Origin: Silene latifolia
Lineage: Eukaryota > Streptophyta > Magnoliopsida > Caryophyllales > Caryophyllaceae
NCBI RefSeq assembly: GCF_048544455.1
Contig: NC_133532.1
Span: 20,710,948-20,774,947, forward strand
Direction: 5' to 3'
Length of the DNA: 64,000 nt
A model generated the notes under the pieces. The model had not been told where the DNA came from and searched no databases. It saw only the letters and a program-made list of their open reading frames with translations. Made by a program: the position numbers and the translations under genes. Below, piece after piece: positions 31,901-43,330 of the stretch; position 1 is the stretch's first letter; each line of letters opens with the position of its first letter.

Positions 31901-33122
31901 GTGGCGGGGTATATATCTTTTCAAAATAAAGTTGAAAGGAGTTACATACCTGTTGATATTCGTAGGTCCATGTGCCAGTCTCATCCTTAATCCCCAAAAT
32001 AAAGTTCCTACCAGCTCTCCCTTTAACCCAATTAAAGAAGTACTTCGTACAAGTATCACCATCGACACTCCAATTGAGCTTCGCTCTTTGCTTCCAATAA
32101 ATGGCTTTTTCTGTAGCAAAGTTTTGCACCTCTTCGTTAACCTTTGTGTATTCCTCCTCCGACCCCCCATTTAGGATCACCTCCATTCCTTTTTCAAGTC
32201 TCTTATCAAAATCTTCCCATTTTCCGATCCTTTCCTGCCTTTTATCAAGAGACCATTTTTTAACTCCCTGCCTTACCCTTGCAAGTTTCCTTTGAACCCG
32301 GAAAGCCGGTGACCCAATAAAATGTGTACTCCAAGCTTCTCTGATAATGTTCATACATTCTTCATGATTTAGTGCCCAGGCATCCAGTTTATATGGTTTT
32401 CTCGTTGTGTTTTTTGTGAGGTTTAAATCTACTTCAATAGGGGCATGATCTGAAATTTGTATCGGATAATGCTTAATACCCGTATTAGGAAAAAGGGTGA
32501 ACCAATCTTTTGAACCCATGGCTTTGTCCAGTCGCTCATACACCCTTCCTTCACCCTTTCGGTTATTACACCAAGTAAACCTTGGTCCTTTGAAAGGAAT
32601 GTCTAAGAGATCATTTCTAACTCTCCATTTATTAAACCCATAAGCTCCTTTAATCTGGGCTTTACTCTGACTTAGTTTATCACTAGATAGTTCCACTTGG
32701 TTGAAGTCACCTATAATAAGGTAAGGGTACTCCAAACCCTCTAACACATTCTCCAATTTATAGAACACTCTACTCCTATCCTTCACCAAAGGAGCTCCAT
32801 AAAACAACACAAGATACCACAAAAGCCCATTGTATTTTTCAACAAGTAGAACGATGAAGTTGTTACAAGACAAAATGAGGCTCATCCGAGCCTCCTTCCT
32901 CCATCCTACCCAAATACCCCCGGCTGCCCCACAAGCATCCTCACCGGCAGACATAACAAAACCAAACATCCTAAACAACGGGCTTATACTACTCGCCCTA
33001 CACTTAGTTTCTACTAAAAAAATAAAATCATAATACTTATTACTAATTAACGCTCTTAGCTTTGGAATTGTAGGGGCGAGCGTGTTATTTAGACCCCTAC
33101 AATTCCATACAAAACCACTCAT
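28950..33122 (-). pseudogene. LINE A ORF2: endonuclease, reverse transcriptase, zf-RVT, RNase H
   Basis: Starts MSGFVWNCRGLNN. APE-type endonuclease is in the first 220 residues (WNCRGLNN, VETK, IGDFNQVE, SDHAPIEVD). RT follows (SPGPDGIPAVFY, ADMSKAYDRV, LRQGDPLSPYLF, LFFADDSVFF, with the FADD catalytic box near 31038). Then come zf-RVT (LWRLPGPSTWKIFLWK, about 29890) and RNase H (VDAGWD, LQAETKG, ISSDYLQ). An in-frame TGA at 31377-31379 and a frameshift near 30250-30350 break an otherwise complete ORF. The protein would nick the target and copy its own RNA there. The start overlaps the ORF1 stop as ATGA. Confidence 0.93.
33119..33122 (-). other. ATGA stop-start overlap between LINE A ORF1 and ORF2
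   Basis: On the minus strand ATGA contains the ORF2 ATG (33122-33120) and the ORF1 TGA (33121-33119). This arrangement is known from other systems to allow termination-reinitiation. It suggests how ORF2 might be translated from the bicistronic RNA. Confidence 0.7.
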
Positions 33123-35732
33123 GGTAGGGGAGGAGGTTGTGATGGCCCAACCTCCGCAAAGCCTTTGTTGTTATTACCTTTCAAGTCATCTCCATTCACC
33201 GAAGATGAGTCACTAGACTCAATCATCTCAATATCAGCAACATTCAGATGAAAACCATGCATTTTGAGTTTCGCCTTTTCCTCCACAGCCTTGATTCCAA
33301 CACCCCAACAGCCACGTTTTGTCAAGCTTTTGATGTATTCCCTTGCATTTTCCAGAGAGCTTAAGCCTTCATTTGGAACCAGCACCTCTGAAATGTCAGT
33401 ACAACACTTACGCTTCTTTGCACTTCTAATAACATCCTGATAGTTATCCCCAAGATCATCTCTGCGATAGACATCAGCAAGCCCCATACACCCGTCTGAT
33501 AAGCTTGGAGGATCAATATTAGCAAATAGATTTGCCATATTTCCCACCTGAGGCACATGGAAGAACTTTCCCTCCCCATTCTTAACAGCTGCATCAGATG
33601 AACCTCCCTTTAACTCTTCCTCTATCCCTTTATTTGCTGTGTCACGAAAAACTGCTTCCAGAGGCCTAAGAGCTGAAGTCCCTGCCTGTAATTACTTTTC
33701 TTTTCGAGCAATACCCACAGAAACTAAGGAAACCACAGCTTGGTTTTCAATTTGTTGTTCCGCACTAACAGCCATTTCCCCAAAAGCCCCCGTGGCCAAG
33801 CTCAAATCAGTGTTGACCTCCAGTTCAGCAACTTGATCAGCACCCAGATGAAGAGAACCAGAGGATTCATCAGAGCTAACCAAGTCTATAACCTGAGTAT
33901 CCCTGAAGACTGAAGAATCTTGTGAACCAGTATCCCAGTTTATCATGCTGACTGGTGAGGAGGGTGAAAACCTTTCAGCTTCAGATTCAGAATCACTGAT
34001 CACTATAACCTCGTCCTCCTTAGGTTCCATTTGTTGCTCCCCCTGATTTCCCATTCTAACCTGCATAGCCCCTTGAGCACCGATAAGCACTACTTGGCCA
34101 CCTATAGGAGGATCAAAAGTTTGATTGAGACCCCTGTACTCATCATCCATCCTTGACCAATCCATATCCCCTTCAACTCGGTTTAGGATCTCCTCCTGAA
34201 TTCTTTGATCATGGTCTAATACTCCACTCAGGGTATTTTGACCTGCATAAATCAAATAAGGGTCGTTTTCCTGAAATTGGAAGAGCAGATCCATCTGTTG
34301 AGCATCCTGGTTGGCATTGTCTTCAAAATTTTCTTCAGCACTTTGAAAGTCTTCTTCTTGGCTATTAGTTGGGTCAAGCCATCCACCTCTACCATCTACT
34401 CCCCCAATTCCTCCCTGTTGTTGGCCCCTTTCCTGTTGACCCTCACCCATCCTCACTCCCTCCTGAGAATGAGCACCCTCCATATCCTCTCCCTGCATAC
34501 CACTTCCATTTTGATGTTCCTGAACCCTATTCCCATTTGGCACCCCTTCCTGTGCATCACCCATCTCTAAATCCACATTTCTTGCAGCTCCATACCCTCC
34601 ATTATTTCCCCCCCCTTTGTTCCACGGGTCCACTGCCCACCTGAAAAATCACAGGCCCAGCAAAAGGCTGGACATTAACAGCAAAACTCATGCCTGGATG
34701 AACCCTACCCCCCGGTGTGATTCCCAAATAAAAATCAACCACACGCTCTGGTGACTCTCTTTGTTCTCTGTTAAAAACTCTTCTGCCATTCCTTAACCTC
34801 ACCCTAGAACTCAAATACTTAGTAGTAGGTGGTGTGGCCCTCAAATCCATGTTGAACATGGTATGGTTGCTCTCAGCTTGAAAAACCACGAACCCTTTAC
34901 TCACTGTTTTGTCTAGCATGCCTTCAATACTACTCACAATCATACCCATACTTTCCCTGCATTGAGATACTTTGTGCCCAATTTTCCCAGATCTTATACA
35001 ATACTTGAAAACCTCCTCATATCTAAACTGGACCCATAAAAGATGACCCGAATCCAAAGCCAGGAAAAAACCCGGCACGAGGGGTTCGTTGAGTTTAATG
35101 CAAACCCTAATTCTAAGGTAATCATAATCAGGAATTACCTCAAAAGGTTCCACATAATATTGCTGACTAATGAGCTTCCCAGCTATGTGTGCTACATCCA
35201 TAGTTAAGTGTTCAAATGGGAGCCCACACACTATCACCCATACTCCTGCATATGGAAAGCGCACAGTTCTAGGCACTGTATCAGGGAACCATCTTGCCAT
35301 AACCATGACTGCACCATCCATAGACATGGTGCTTCTTTCCAAAAGTTCCTCCCTATCCTCATCATCTTCACAGTGGAAAACATATATTTCGCCCATACGA
35401 AACGCTCTAACCCTCCCTTTCGTACTCCATTTTTTCCGGATGATGTCATTAACGTTCTCCGCCTCAAAAAGTCTATAATCAACCAGAAAACCCAGAATAC
35501 AATTCCCCCAGAACTCCCTTGACCTCCCCAATTGAGCTGGGTCAACATGCATGACCCCCCCCCCCGGTCTTGGATACCTCCAGAGATTTGCATGCATGTG
35601 ATCATTTGGATGAAACTCAGTATTTGGATATGGTTGATGAAAAGCTTGTTGATTATTTCGAGGTTGATTCCCCACATTTCCCCTATTTTCACCACCATAA
35701 CCAAAACGGCCGAACTGATTTTCAAACTCCAT
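33119..35732 (-). pseudogene. LINE A ORF1: DUF4283 RNA-binding protein
   Basis: Begins MEFENQFGRFGYGG (an in-frame ATG lies further upstream, at 35816). A DUF4283 domain follows (about 35100-35560), then a CCHC knuckle with one ligand lost (CIRSGKIGHKVSQC; Ser at the second Cys). After it comes a long, low-complexity acidic/Gln-rich tail. A frameshift coincides with an eight-C run at 34608-34615, and a TAA lies at 33692-33694. The family binds the LINE RNA. The tail ends at 33119, overlapping the ORF2 start. Confidence 0.85.
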
Positions 35733-36303
35733 TTTCTTTTTGGTAGGAAAATATTTGTGATCTGTTGAAAAAAGTTTTTGGCTTTTCTGATGTTTGGATG
35801 TGGATAAAACCCCCATAATTCCAGTATATATAGCTGATCCCAGGATCCTCTTCTGCTACCACAGAAGATCAAAGGACGTGAATTAACCCAATGTCGGAAC
35901 AGTAACACACATTGGTTATTAATTCTTGAGCCACCCAAAACAACTGCTGCCCAATTACTGTACCTGCAAAAGCAATGATTAACCTGCAAAAAACTTGAGT
36001 TAAATTTAATCTGACGGTAGAAATCCCTCTTTATTCCTTTTTATCGTAGCTCCAACCCAGCGTCCAATTGAAGGACCCAATTAGTAATGATTGAGGATTT
36101 AATCACAGCTTTAAATCTTGGTTTAGGAGTCCAAGACGGCTGAGAAACTTCACTAACCACTTGATTTAGGATAAACGGAAGTTAAAAAGATAAAGATGGA
36201 TCTTTTAGGATTTTAGGCTCTCTTTTTTCGAGAGAAAAGCTCTCTCTTCTTTTTTAGAGAGAGAAAACACCTCCTCCAACCTTATATATCCTACCCCAAC
36301 TTT

Positions 36304-36560
36304 ATCCCTGGATTTTCATCCTGCATCAACCATAACTCTAATACATTCACAATTGTACATTGATCCAATCGTATGAGAAGGTTTACTCTCTTTCATCCAC
36401 CGCATTCTTTCATCTTCCATCTCTGAAATCGTGCTGCTTGTCATCTCCTTACCTTTTTGTATCTCAAGTACAGCCTTACAGCCTTCCAACAATAATCTTC
36501 ATAAGAAGTGACCCGAATCTCCTTCGAAGCCACCATCTACCATCTAAGTGTATCCTGCCA
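36304..36560 (-). pseudogene. LINE B remnant, upstream part of RNase H
   Basis: The minus strand continues the split RNase H frame (CIRVMVDAG, TGA, KSRDKVGVGW across the LINE A site). Upstream is linker sequence (IQKGKEMTSSTISEMEDE). A GGCTGTA duplication at about 36470 shifts the frame. LINE-like coding fades near 36560, so LINE B is probably 5'-truncated there. Confidence 0.75.
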
Positions 36561-37254
36561 AGGAATTAAAACACCTAGCCATCCAGACAACAATCCCAAG
36601 TCACTAACTCACTTTAATCACCAGCCTCATCTCACCTAACCTAGACCAACTGCTAGTACAGTTGCATAGCATCCCACCCCCCACAATTATAACTAATATG
36701 GACACTAATTAGTTGATACTTTCTAAGTAAAGGACTAGTTTTCTATGCATGCTCCTCTACTGTAACTAATCTGGACACTAATACTCAAAATCTAATCAAT
36801 ATCCAAATTTATTTAACACTTCTAATTAATATCTAGTTTTCTCATCCCCTTGAACTTAGTAGTTGAGCTTAGTTCCCATAATCCTTATTTACCCAATTCA
36901 ATTTAAATTGACTCATTATATGCTAGCATGCATAGAAATTATACACTACCGGTTTGATCTAGTCTAGCTTCTAACCACTAACCCGCATGTTAATAACATC
37001 ATAAAATGATCCGAAGCAGTAACAATAAGCCAAAAGGCAATGAACAAATAAGACCCATTATTTGAAATCTATACATTTGCCACAGAGTTTTGGGTTTGTA
37101 ATTGGAACCTTTCATATGTTTTACAGATTTTTTCATTTGTACCCTTATATTTCTTCATTTTTTCACTTGTACCTCTACATTTTCCATATCCCCAGACATA
37201 CCCCTCTACTTTCATATTTATTGCAAAAATAACCTTACTAATTAATTCCGTGAC
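36561..37254. other. Intergenic DNA left of LINE C
   Basis: AT-rich, with two copies of an ACTAAT(A/C)TGGACACTAAT phrase near 36690 and 36765. The end (37131-37254) is one arm of a possible inverted repeat and the LINE C target site. No gene. Confidence 0.45.
37131..37215. repeat. Left arm of a possible long inverted repeat
   Basis: CATTTGTACCCTTATATTTC... matches, in inverse orientation, 44380-44468 (reverse complement CATTTGTACCCTCATGTTTC...). The arms share the order of several TACCCCT-like phrases. They may be TIRs of an old foldback element now filled with LINE C and Copia sequence. Confidence 0.4.
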
Positions 37255-40200
37255 AAGAATTCCCTGATATTAGACAGTACACTCCTAGGGGGGTTACTTT
37301 CTTGGATGCTCTGAATATGACAATTTCTAAAAGCGTGAGTGCAATTGAGGAGACTTAGATTGGAGAATGGGTAGCCTTGGGTGGTGGAATATTAGAGGTA
37401 TGAATAGTATGAATAAACAACTTGAAATAAAGAAGTTTCTTAATCAGAATAATGTAGGATTATTTTGTCTTTTAGAAACTAAGATTAAAAGTTGGAATTG
37501 AACTAAGGTGAAGAATAATGTCTGTGAGAATTGGTCAATTTGCACTAATAACAATAAACATAAAGGAGGTAGGATTTGGCTCATTTGGCAACCTACTCAA
37601 TTTGTGGTTGATGTGAGGTGCATTACTGATCAGTTAATTCATGCTAAGGTATATGATAAACTGAAGGGTATGAGCTACTATTTTACTTTGGTCTATGGAT
37701 TTAATAAATATAAGGAGAGAAGTAGTTTATGGGAGTCCTTGAATAATCTCAGGCAGACTGTTGATACAGCCTGGTTGGTGTGTGGGGATTTTAATAGTCT
37801 TATGCACATTGATGAGAGAATTGGGGGAGTTGCAGTCACTTGGAATAAAATTCTCCCAATGAGTAATATGGAAGCTAAATGTGATTTGGTTGAGCTGAAA
37901 ACTGTTGGATCATTTTTTACATGGAATAATAAGCATGGAAGTGATTCTAGAGTGTATAGCAAAATTGACAGGGTGCTTGTTGATGCTGAATGGATACAGG
38001 CATTCCCTGATTGTTTTGCACACTTTTTACCTGAAGGGTTATTTGATCACTGTCCGTGTATAATTCAGTTCCAGGAAGAGAGTAAGAGGAAGGGTGTACC
38101 GTTTAAATACTTCAACATGTGGGCAATGCTGTAGGAATTTGAGGATGTTGTTGCCAATCAGTGGAATGCTGATGTCCAGGGATCACCCATGTTTAAGGTG
38201 ACAAGGAAATTAAAAATGTTGAAGCCTAAGTTGAAGCAGCTTAATAAGGACAACTTTAGTGATATTGAGAATATTACTCAGGTCACTGAAATTGCCCTGA
38301 AGGAATTTCAGAAATAGCTTATCAACGACCCTATGAATAAGGTATTATGGGACTCTGAAGCTTTATGTGCTAAGGAGCTACATTTCCTTAAACAAGCTAG
38401 GTCACAATATTTATTGCAAAAATCAAAGGAGAATTGGATGAAGTATGGGGATGATAACACTGCATTCTATCATGCTAGCATCAAGCATAAGAGAATGAGA
38501 AATAGAGTGTATCGGGTGAAGAATCAAGAGGGACTGCTTTGCAAACAACAGTCTGATATTCAGTATGCCTTTGAAGACTTTTATAAAGGTCTACTTGGAT
38601 CATCAAAGTCAGTGGTGCCTCTTAATTTTGAGATTGTCAGGAAAGGAAATTGCTTAACTGAGTTGCATCAGGAGATTTTACTGCGAGCGGTCACTGATGA
38701 GGAGGTTAAGTCTGCCATGTTCTCCATACCTGGCAACAAAGCTCATGGCCCTGATGGGTATAGCAGCCAGTTTTTCAAAGATACATGGCATATTGTAGGT
38801 AAAGATGTGATTCATGTAGTTAGGAGTGTCTTTACATCTGGAAAATTGTTGAAATTTTGCAACTCTACCATCCTTACTTTGGTTCCTAAGGTGGATGTGC
38901 CTGAATCTGTGACACAGTTTAGGCATATAGCTTGTTGTAACACTATTTATAAATGTGTTGCAAAGGTTATGTGTGCTAGATTGAGTCTTATATTGCCTGA
39001 TATCATCAGTCCTTCCCAAAGTGCCTTTATTAAAGGGAGGGACATTGTAGGGAATATATTGCTCTGTCAGGATTTGGTTAAGATGTACAAAAGGAAGGCA
39101 TGCTCACCCAGGATCATGATGAAAATTGACCTACAAAAAGCGTATGATTCTGTTGAGTGGGTATTTCTTCAGGATATGCTTAAGGCATTGCATTTCCCCA
39201 AGTTGGTCATTGATATTCTGATGCAATGTGTAACTACTCCAACTTACTCTATTGCCTTAAATGGGGAAGTCTTTGGATTTTTTCAGGGAAAGAGAGGTCT
39301 TAGGCAAGGGGATCCCCTCTCCCCCTTGCTTTTCACTACCTACTTGGAATATTTAAGTAGAATTTTGGAGTGGGTGCAGTAAAGGAAGGAGTTCAGGTTT
39401 CACCCTTTTTGCAAGAGAGTAAACTTGAGCCATTTATGCTTTGCTGATGACCTTATCATGTTCTGTAGAGGGGATACACAGTCTGTGATTCTATTGCTCA
39501 GGGCTTTTAAAACTTTCTCTAATGCATCAGGCTTGTGTATGAATCAGGGGAAGTCTAGCATGTACACTAATGGGGTTGATGGCCATAGTATGTCAGTGCT
39601 GACCAAACTTTCTGGCATGAAAAGGGGTGCCATTCCTTTTCAGTATTTGAGAGTTAGCATAACCCCAAAGAGATTGGGTGTGAATGAATGCCAGGGACTT
39701 ATTGATAAGGTTGTGTCTCGCATTAGAGGGATTGGGGCTCGTAAGTTGTCCTATGCAGGGAGATTGGTTCTCATCAAGTCTGTGTTACACAATTTACATA
39801 ATTATTGGGCTAGAATTTTCATTCTCCCTAAGACTGTGTTGCAACATATTGATAGATTGTGCAGGAAATTTTTATGGCGTGGTAATGAAATGAAGGACAG
39901 CCCAGCTCTGGTGGCTTGGGAAAATGTATGCAAACCAAAAAGGAAAGGAGGGTTAGGTTTGAAATGTTTATATTGGTGGAACATTGCTGTAGTAGCAAAG
40001 TATACCTGGTGGATTGCTCAGAAAACTGATCATCTATGGGTCAGATGGATTCATGCAGTGTATATGAAGGATAAAGATTGGGAGGATTATGAACCTGGGC
40101 AAGGGGCTAGCTGGGCATGTAGAAGATTTGTTGGGTTAAAAATCTGATCAAACCTTTCTTGTTCAGTGGTGGCTTTGATGATTATAGCATTAAGCTGGGT

Positions 40201-40816
40201 TATTCATGGCTTGTGGATGAGGGACCTGACAAAGCATGGCACCCCTGGATTGCTAACAAGCTTATGATACCCAAACATGGTTTTATTTTGTGGTTAGTTG
40301 CCCATAGGAGATTGCTAACTCAGGACAGACTCCTGAGAATGGGTGTGACTCAATGTTTGCTTCCTCTGTGGAATGGATGCTGAATCTATGGAGCATTTAT
40401 TTTTTCAGTGTACATTCAACAAAAAGTGTTTGGCTCTGCTGTCTGAATGGCTGCACATGGATATCCCTGAGCAGCAAGTGCTAGATTGGTGGATCAAATA
40501 CAGGATTCGATCTTTACTGGTGAAGAAGATTGTAGCTGCTGCTGCTGTGACAGCTCTGATTTATGGCATTTGGAGGTGCAGGAATCAAAGCAGGTTGGAG
40601 AGATATATTCTTACCCCTGGGACTGTAGTTAAAACTGTAAACATGAACTTAAAATGAGAATGAGGTGTAGTAGAGTTGTGTTATCCGTTAGAGGTGTGCA
40701 AACACGGTGGGATCAAATTTGTATGCATTGAGACTTGTACCCTAAGGTATCTAGCCTTAGGAAAATTGTAAGGGTGGTTCTTTATTAATGAAAGCTTAAA
40801 TTTTCCCAAAAAAAAA
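37255..40816 (+). mobile_element. LINE C: 5'-truncated L1-type element (ORF2 only)
   Basis: A 14-bp TSD, ATTAATTCCG(T/C)GAC (37241-37254 and 40817-40830, one mismatch), flanks it, and an A tract ends it. ORF2 starts at 37367, so ORF1 and the 5' UTR are missing. The 3' end GCTTAAATTTTCCC-poly(A) resembles that of LINE E. Confidence 0.9.
37367..40657 (+). pseudogene. LINE C ORF2: endonuclease, RT and zf-RVT, with several stops
   Basis: Starts MGSLGWWNIRGMN. Endonuclease motifs: LLETK, VCGDFNSL, SKIDRVLVD, FDHCPC. RT motifs: GPDGYSSQFF, KIDLQKAYDSVEW, LRQGDPLSPLLF and LCFADDLIMF (about 39440). zf-RVT lies near 40230-40400 (HGFILWLVAHRRLLT). Stops at about 37498, 38132, 38316, 39380, 40145 and 40381 break the frame. 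It ends near 40657 without a full RNase H domain, as in some plant L1 groups. Confidence 0.9.
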
Positions 40817-40867
40817 ATTAATTCCGCGACTTCCGTCTAAAATTCTGCTAGTTGACCTTTATACTTT

Positions 40868-41963
40868 CTATTTTGACATAACATAGGTGGGATGACGGAG
40901 GAATAGAGCGGAAGCAGGGGATCGAAAATGTGGTAAATTGGAGGGAAGTATATTGTGAAGATAGGTGGCGGTGTGGAGAGCATCGACCCAATAATTTGGT
41001 GGTAAGGAGGCGTGGGCAAGAAAGGCTAGAACGATTTCATTTAAACGACGAATCATACATTCTCCTTTACCGTTTTGAGACGACGTGTAGGGGCACAAAA
41101 ACCGAAGTTGAAGGCCATGTTGAATGGAAAATTGGTGAAAGGAAGAATTGTCAAATTCGCGCCCCATATCACATTGAAAACTTTTTATTTCTTTTTCAAA
41201 TTGTGTTTTAATGTAGTTACGGAATTGTAGAAACTTGGAAAACGCCTCAGACTTGAATTTAAGCGGGTAAATCCATACATAATGAAAAAAATTGTCAATC
41301 AAAACTATATAGTATTTAAAATCGCTTTTACTTAGAACAGGGGAGGTCCACAAATCGCAATGTATAATATTAAAAGGGGATAACGAAACAGAATTAGAAT
41401 GACTAAATGGTAAACGTTTATGCTTGCCAATTTGACAAGCATGACAAAGTTTTGAGCGACGCTCCTTATTACATGAAATAATCTTTTGAGAACGAAGACA
41501 ATCAATAATATTGAAACCCGGATGACCGAGGCGAGAGTGCCATTGGTCGGAGGATGACGTGGTTAGACAGGCTTGGGGCGGTTCGTTTGACGACGGGGCT
41601 GACACAGGGTAGAGAGTACCAGTGTTATTGCTCCTCAGTAGAATTGTCCCAGTCCGTATATCCTTCACAGAAAAGCCATTAGGATCAAATTCGACACTAA
41701 CATTGTTATCGGTGGTGAATTGTCTAACGGAAATTAAATTTTTCATGATTTGTGGGCTATACAAGACGTTATTTAGGGAAAACTTTCGACTAGGCGCGGG
41801 AAGGGTAGTATGACCCGAACCGTGAACCGCAATGGACTTACCATTACCGACATAAATAGACCGAATAGTACTCTTATTAAATGGGGGAGAAAGCATACAT
41901 GGGTCGGATGTCAAATGCTAGGATGCACCCGTATCCATGTAGAAATTATTATCCTCGGGTTGA
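40868..41963 (-). pseudogene. Copia protease, GAG-pre-integrase and integrase core
   Basis: The protease active site FYMDTGAS (about 41945-41960) is intact but followed by a TAG. GAG-pre-integrase has WHSRLGHPG and CHACQIGKH (HHCC). The integrase core has D in LIDNFF, D in CDMGREFDN and E in GKGECMIRR, so the D,D,E set is present. The frame stops at 40868 inside the integrase C-terminal part. Confidence 0.88.
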
Positions 41964-42115
41964 TAAAGCGTCATTGCTTAAAAGACTTGTCCCAGTTGGG
42001 ACTGCTCATACCCATCTGCGACATAGGTTTGACATGTACTCGGTGGGACCTGCTGAAACCGTGGCTGCGAAGGCGAGGCACTACGAGGTTGTGGTTGCCA
42101 GGGAGAGGCACACCC

Positions 42116-43072
42116 CTATTGAGCAGGATACGGACAGGGAGGGAGGGCCCACTGCATCGGCCAGAACTGAGGCGGCGCCGTGGCGACCCACGTCCGAGTG
42201 TTTGGTGGTCGGCCACCCCCGTAGTTGCCACCGCGTTGATTATTACCCCAGCCGTCGTTGCCTTTTCCTTTGCCTTTGTATCCCGATTTATTTTTGTTCC
42301 CATTACCACCACCGTTGGTATTGCGATTGGATTGCCTAGAAGAAGCAGAGGACCCGTCACCCCAGCCGGAGGAAGGAGGAGATGAGACAGCAGGCGTGGC
42401 CAGTGCAATGGCAGTGGGGGTGTCCGGTCGTGCCGACTGTCGATGCTCCTCCAATTGAAGCATGCTCCGGGCTGTTTCGAAGGTGGGAAGGGTTTGATTG
42501 ATATAAGCACCAACCGTATCATATTCCTTCGGTAAGCCGCGAACGAGTTGCAAAACCAAACGTTGATCATCAACAGCACTGCCAACGTCAGTGAGTTGTG
42601 TGTCGATGTCCTTCAATTTTTGACAGTAATCGTCAAGCGATGAGCACTTGGCGAGAGATAGGTTGGTAAATTCATGTTCCAAAGCCGCAGCACGAGCCCC
42701 CTTATTATTATGTAAATGGTTTTTGAGACGAGTCCAGACCTCGTAAGCGGTGGAATTCGTTTCAAAAACCCGGAGAAGGAGGTCCTCCGATATGGAACCG
42801 TAGATCCATTGGAGAACAAGAGCGTCAATCTCACACCAATCGTCATAGGTGGGATCGGCTTTGGCAGGAGGACGGGTACCATTGATATGATGGGACACCT
42901 TGTATCCCTTGGCGTGGAAAGTGAAGAGTTTGACCCACGCGGAATACGTTATTTTGACACCGTCAAGCATACGAACCTTATTGAGAATGTTATTGACGGA
43001 GTAAACTGGGTGCAAGGCGGGCTTGCCACCAGTAGCACCGGAATTGGAAGCGGTTTCGCCGTCTTTTGTCAT
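42116..43072 (-). CDS. Copia gag (UBN2-type) without zinc knuckle
   Basis: 318 residues starting MTKDGETASNSG. A UBN2-like gag domain spans about residues 20-210 (AWVKLFTFHAKGY, AYEVWTRLKNHLHN, LDDYCQKLKDIDTQL). A Gly/Asn/Lys-rich tail follows (GGGNGNKNKSGYKGKGKG). No CCHC knuckle is seen; the basic Gly-rich tail may do the RNA binding. The frame continues past the stop at 42116 to the protease with TAG and TAA stops. Confidence 0.85.
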   Translation of the reverse strand: MTKDGETASNSGATGGKPALHPVYSVNNILNKVRMLDGVKITYSAWVKLFTFHAKGYKVSHHINGTRPPAKADPTYDDWCEIDALVLQWIYGSISEDLLLRVFETNSTAYEVWTRLKNHLHNNKGARAAALEHEFTNLSLAKCSSLDDYCQKLKDIDTQLTDVGSAVDDQRLVLQLVRGLPKEYDTVGAYINQTLPTFETARSMLQLEEHRQSARPDTPTAIALATPAVSSPPSSGWGDGSSASSRQSNRNTNGGGNGNKNKSGYKGKGKGNDGWGNNQRGGNYGGGRPPNTRTWVATAPPQFWPMQWALPPCPYPAQ

Positions 43073-43330
43073 GGCCGTAGCACGAGAGGGAAGACAAGGA
43101 CGGAGAAATCGCGAAATGTGATGTGTTTTTCGTAAAAAAACCTAATACAGTGATACCATGAAAATGTTTGAATCCCTCGGGATTTCATTGTATTGAGTAA
43201 AATATATATACACGAGTACATTGCTACGGTTACAATGTGAACATATCTTCGATATACTAAAATACAGGGATATGTATAATATCTACGATACTCGAAATAT
43301 TTACATAATATATCGGTTGACTAATACATA

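Larger units (their letters stand above)
28895..36287 (-). mobile_element. LINE A: full-length L1-type retrotransposon
   Basis: A 7.4-kb L1-clade element. A 16-bp TSD ATCCTACCCCAACTTT flanks it (28879-28894 and 36288-36303), and the poly(A) tail is the T run ending at 28928. It has a CT/AG-rich 5' UTR (about 35740-36287), ORF1 (33119-35732), ORF2 (28950-33122) and a very short 3' UTR. Only a few lesions are seen, so it is fairly young. It sits in the RNase H region of LINE B. Confidence 0.93.
40860..43330 (-). mobile_element. Truncated Copia element (LTR, gag, protease, integrase)
   Basis: On the minus strand, part of a 5' LTR (from 43159 rightward), a PBS reading TGGTATCAC just inside it, gag, protease, GAG-pre-integrase and integrase. 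Everything after integrase (RT, RNase H, 3' LTR) is missing. The break lies about 30-40 bp from the LINE C TSD. A 170-bp LTR ending near 43328 would fit short Copia LTRs, but that edge is not proven. Confidence 0.75.
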
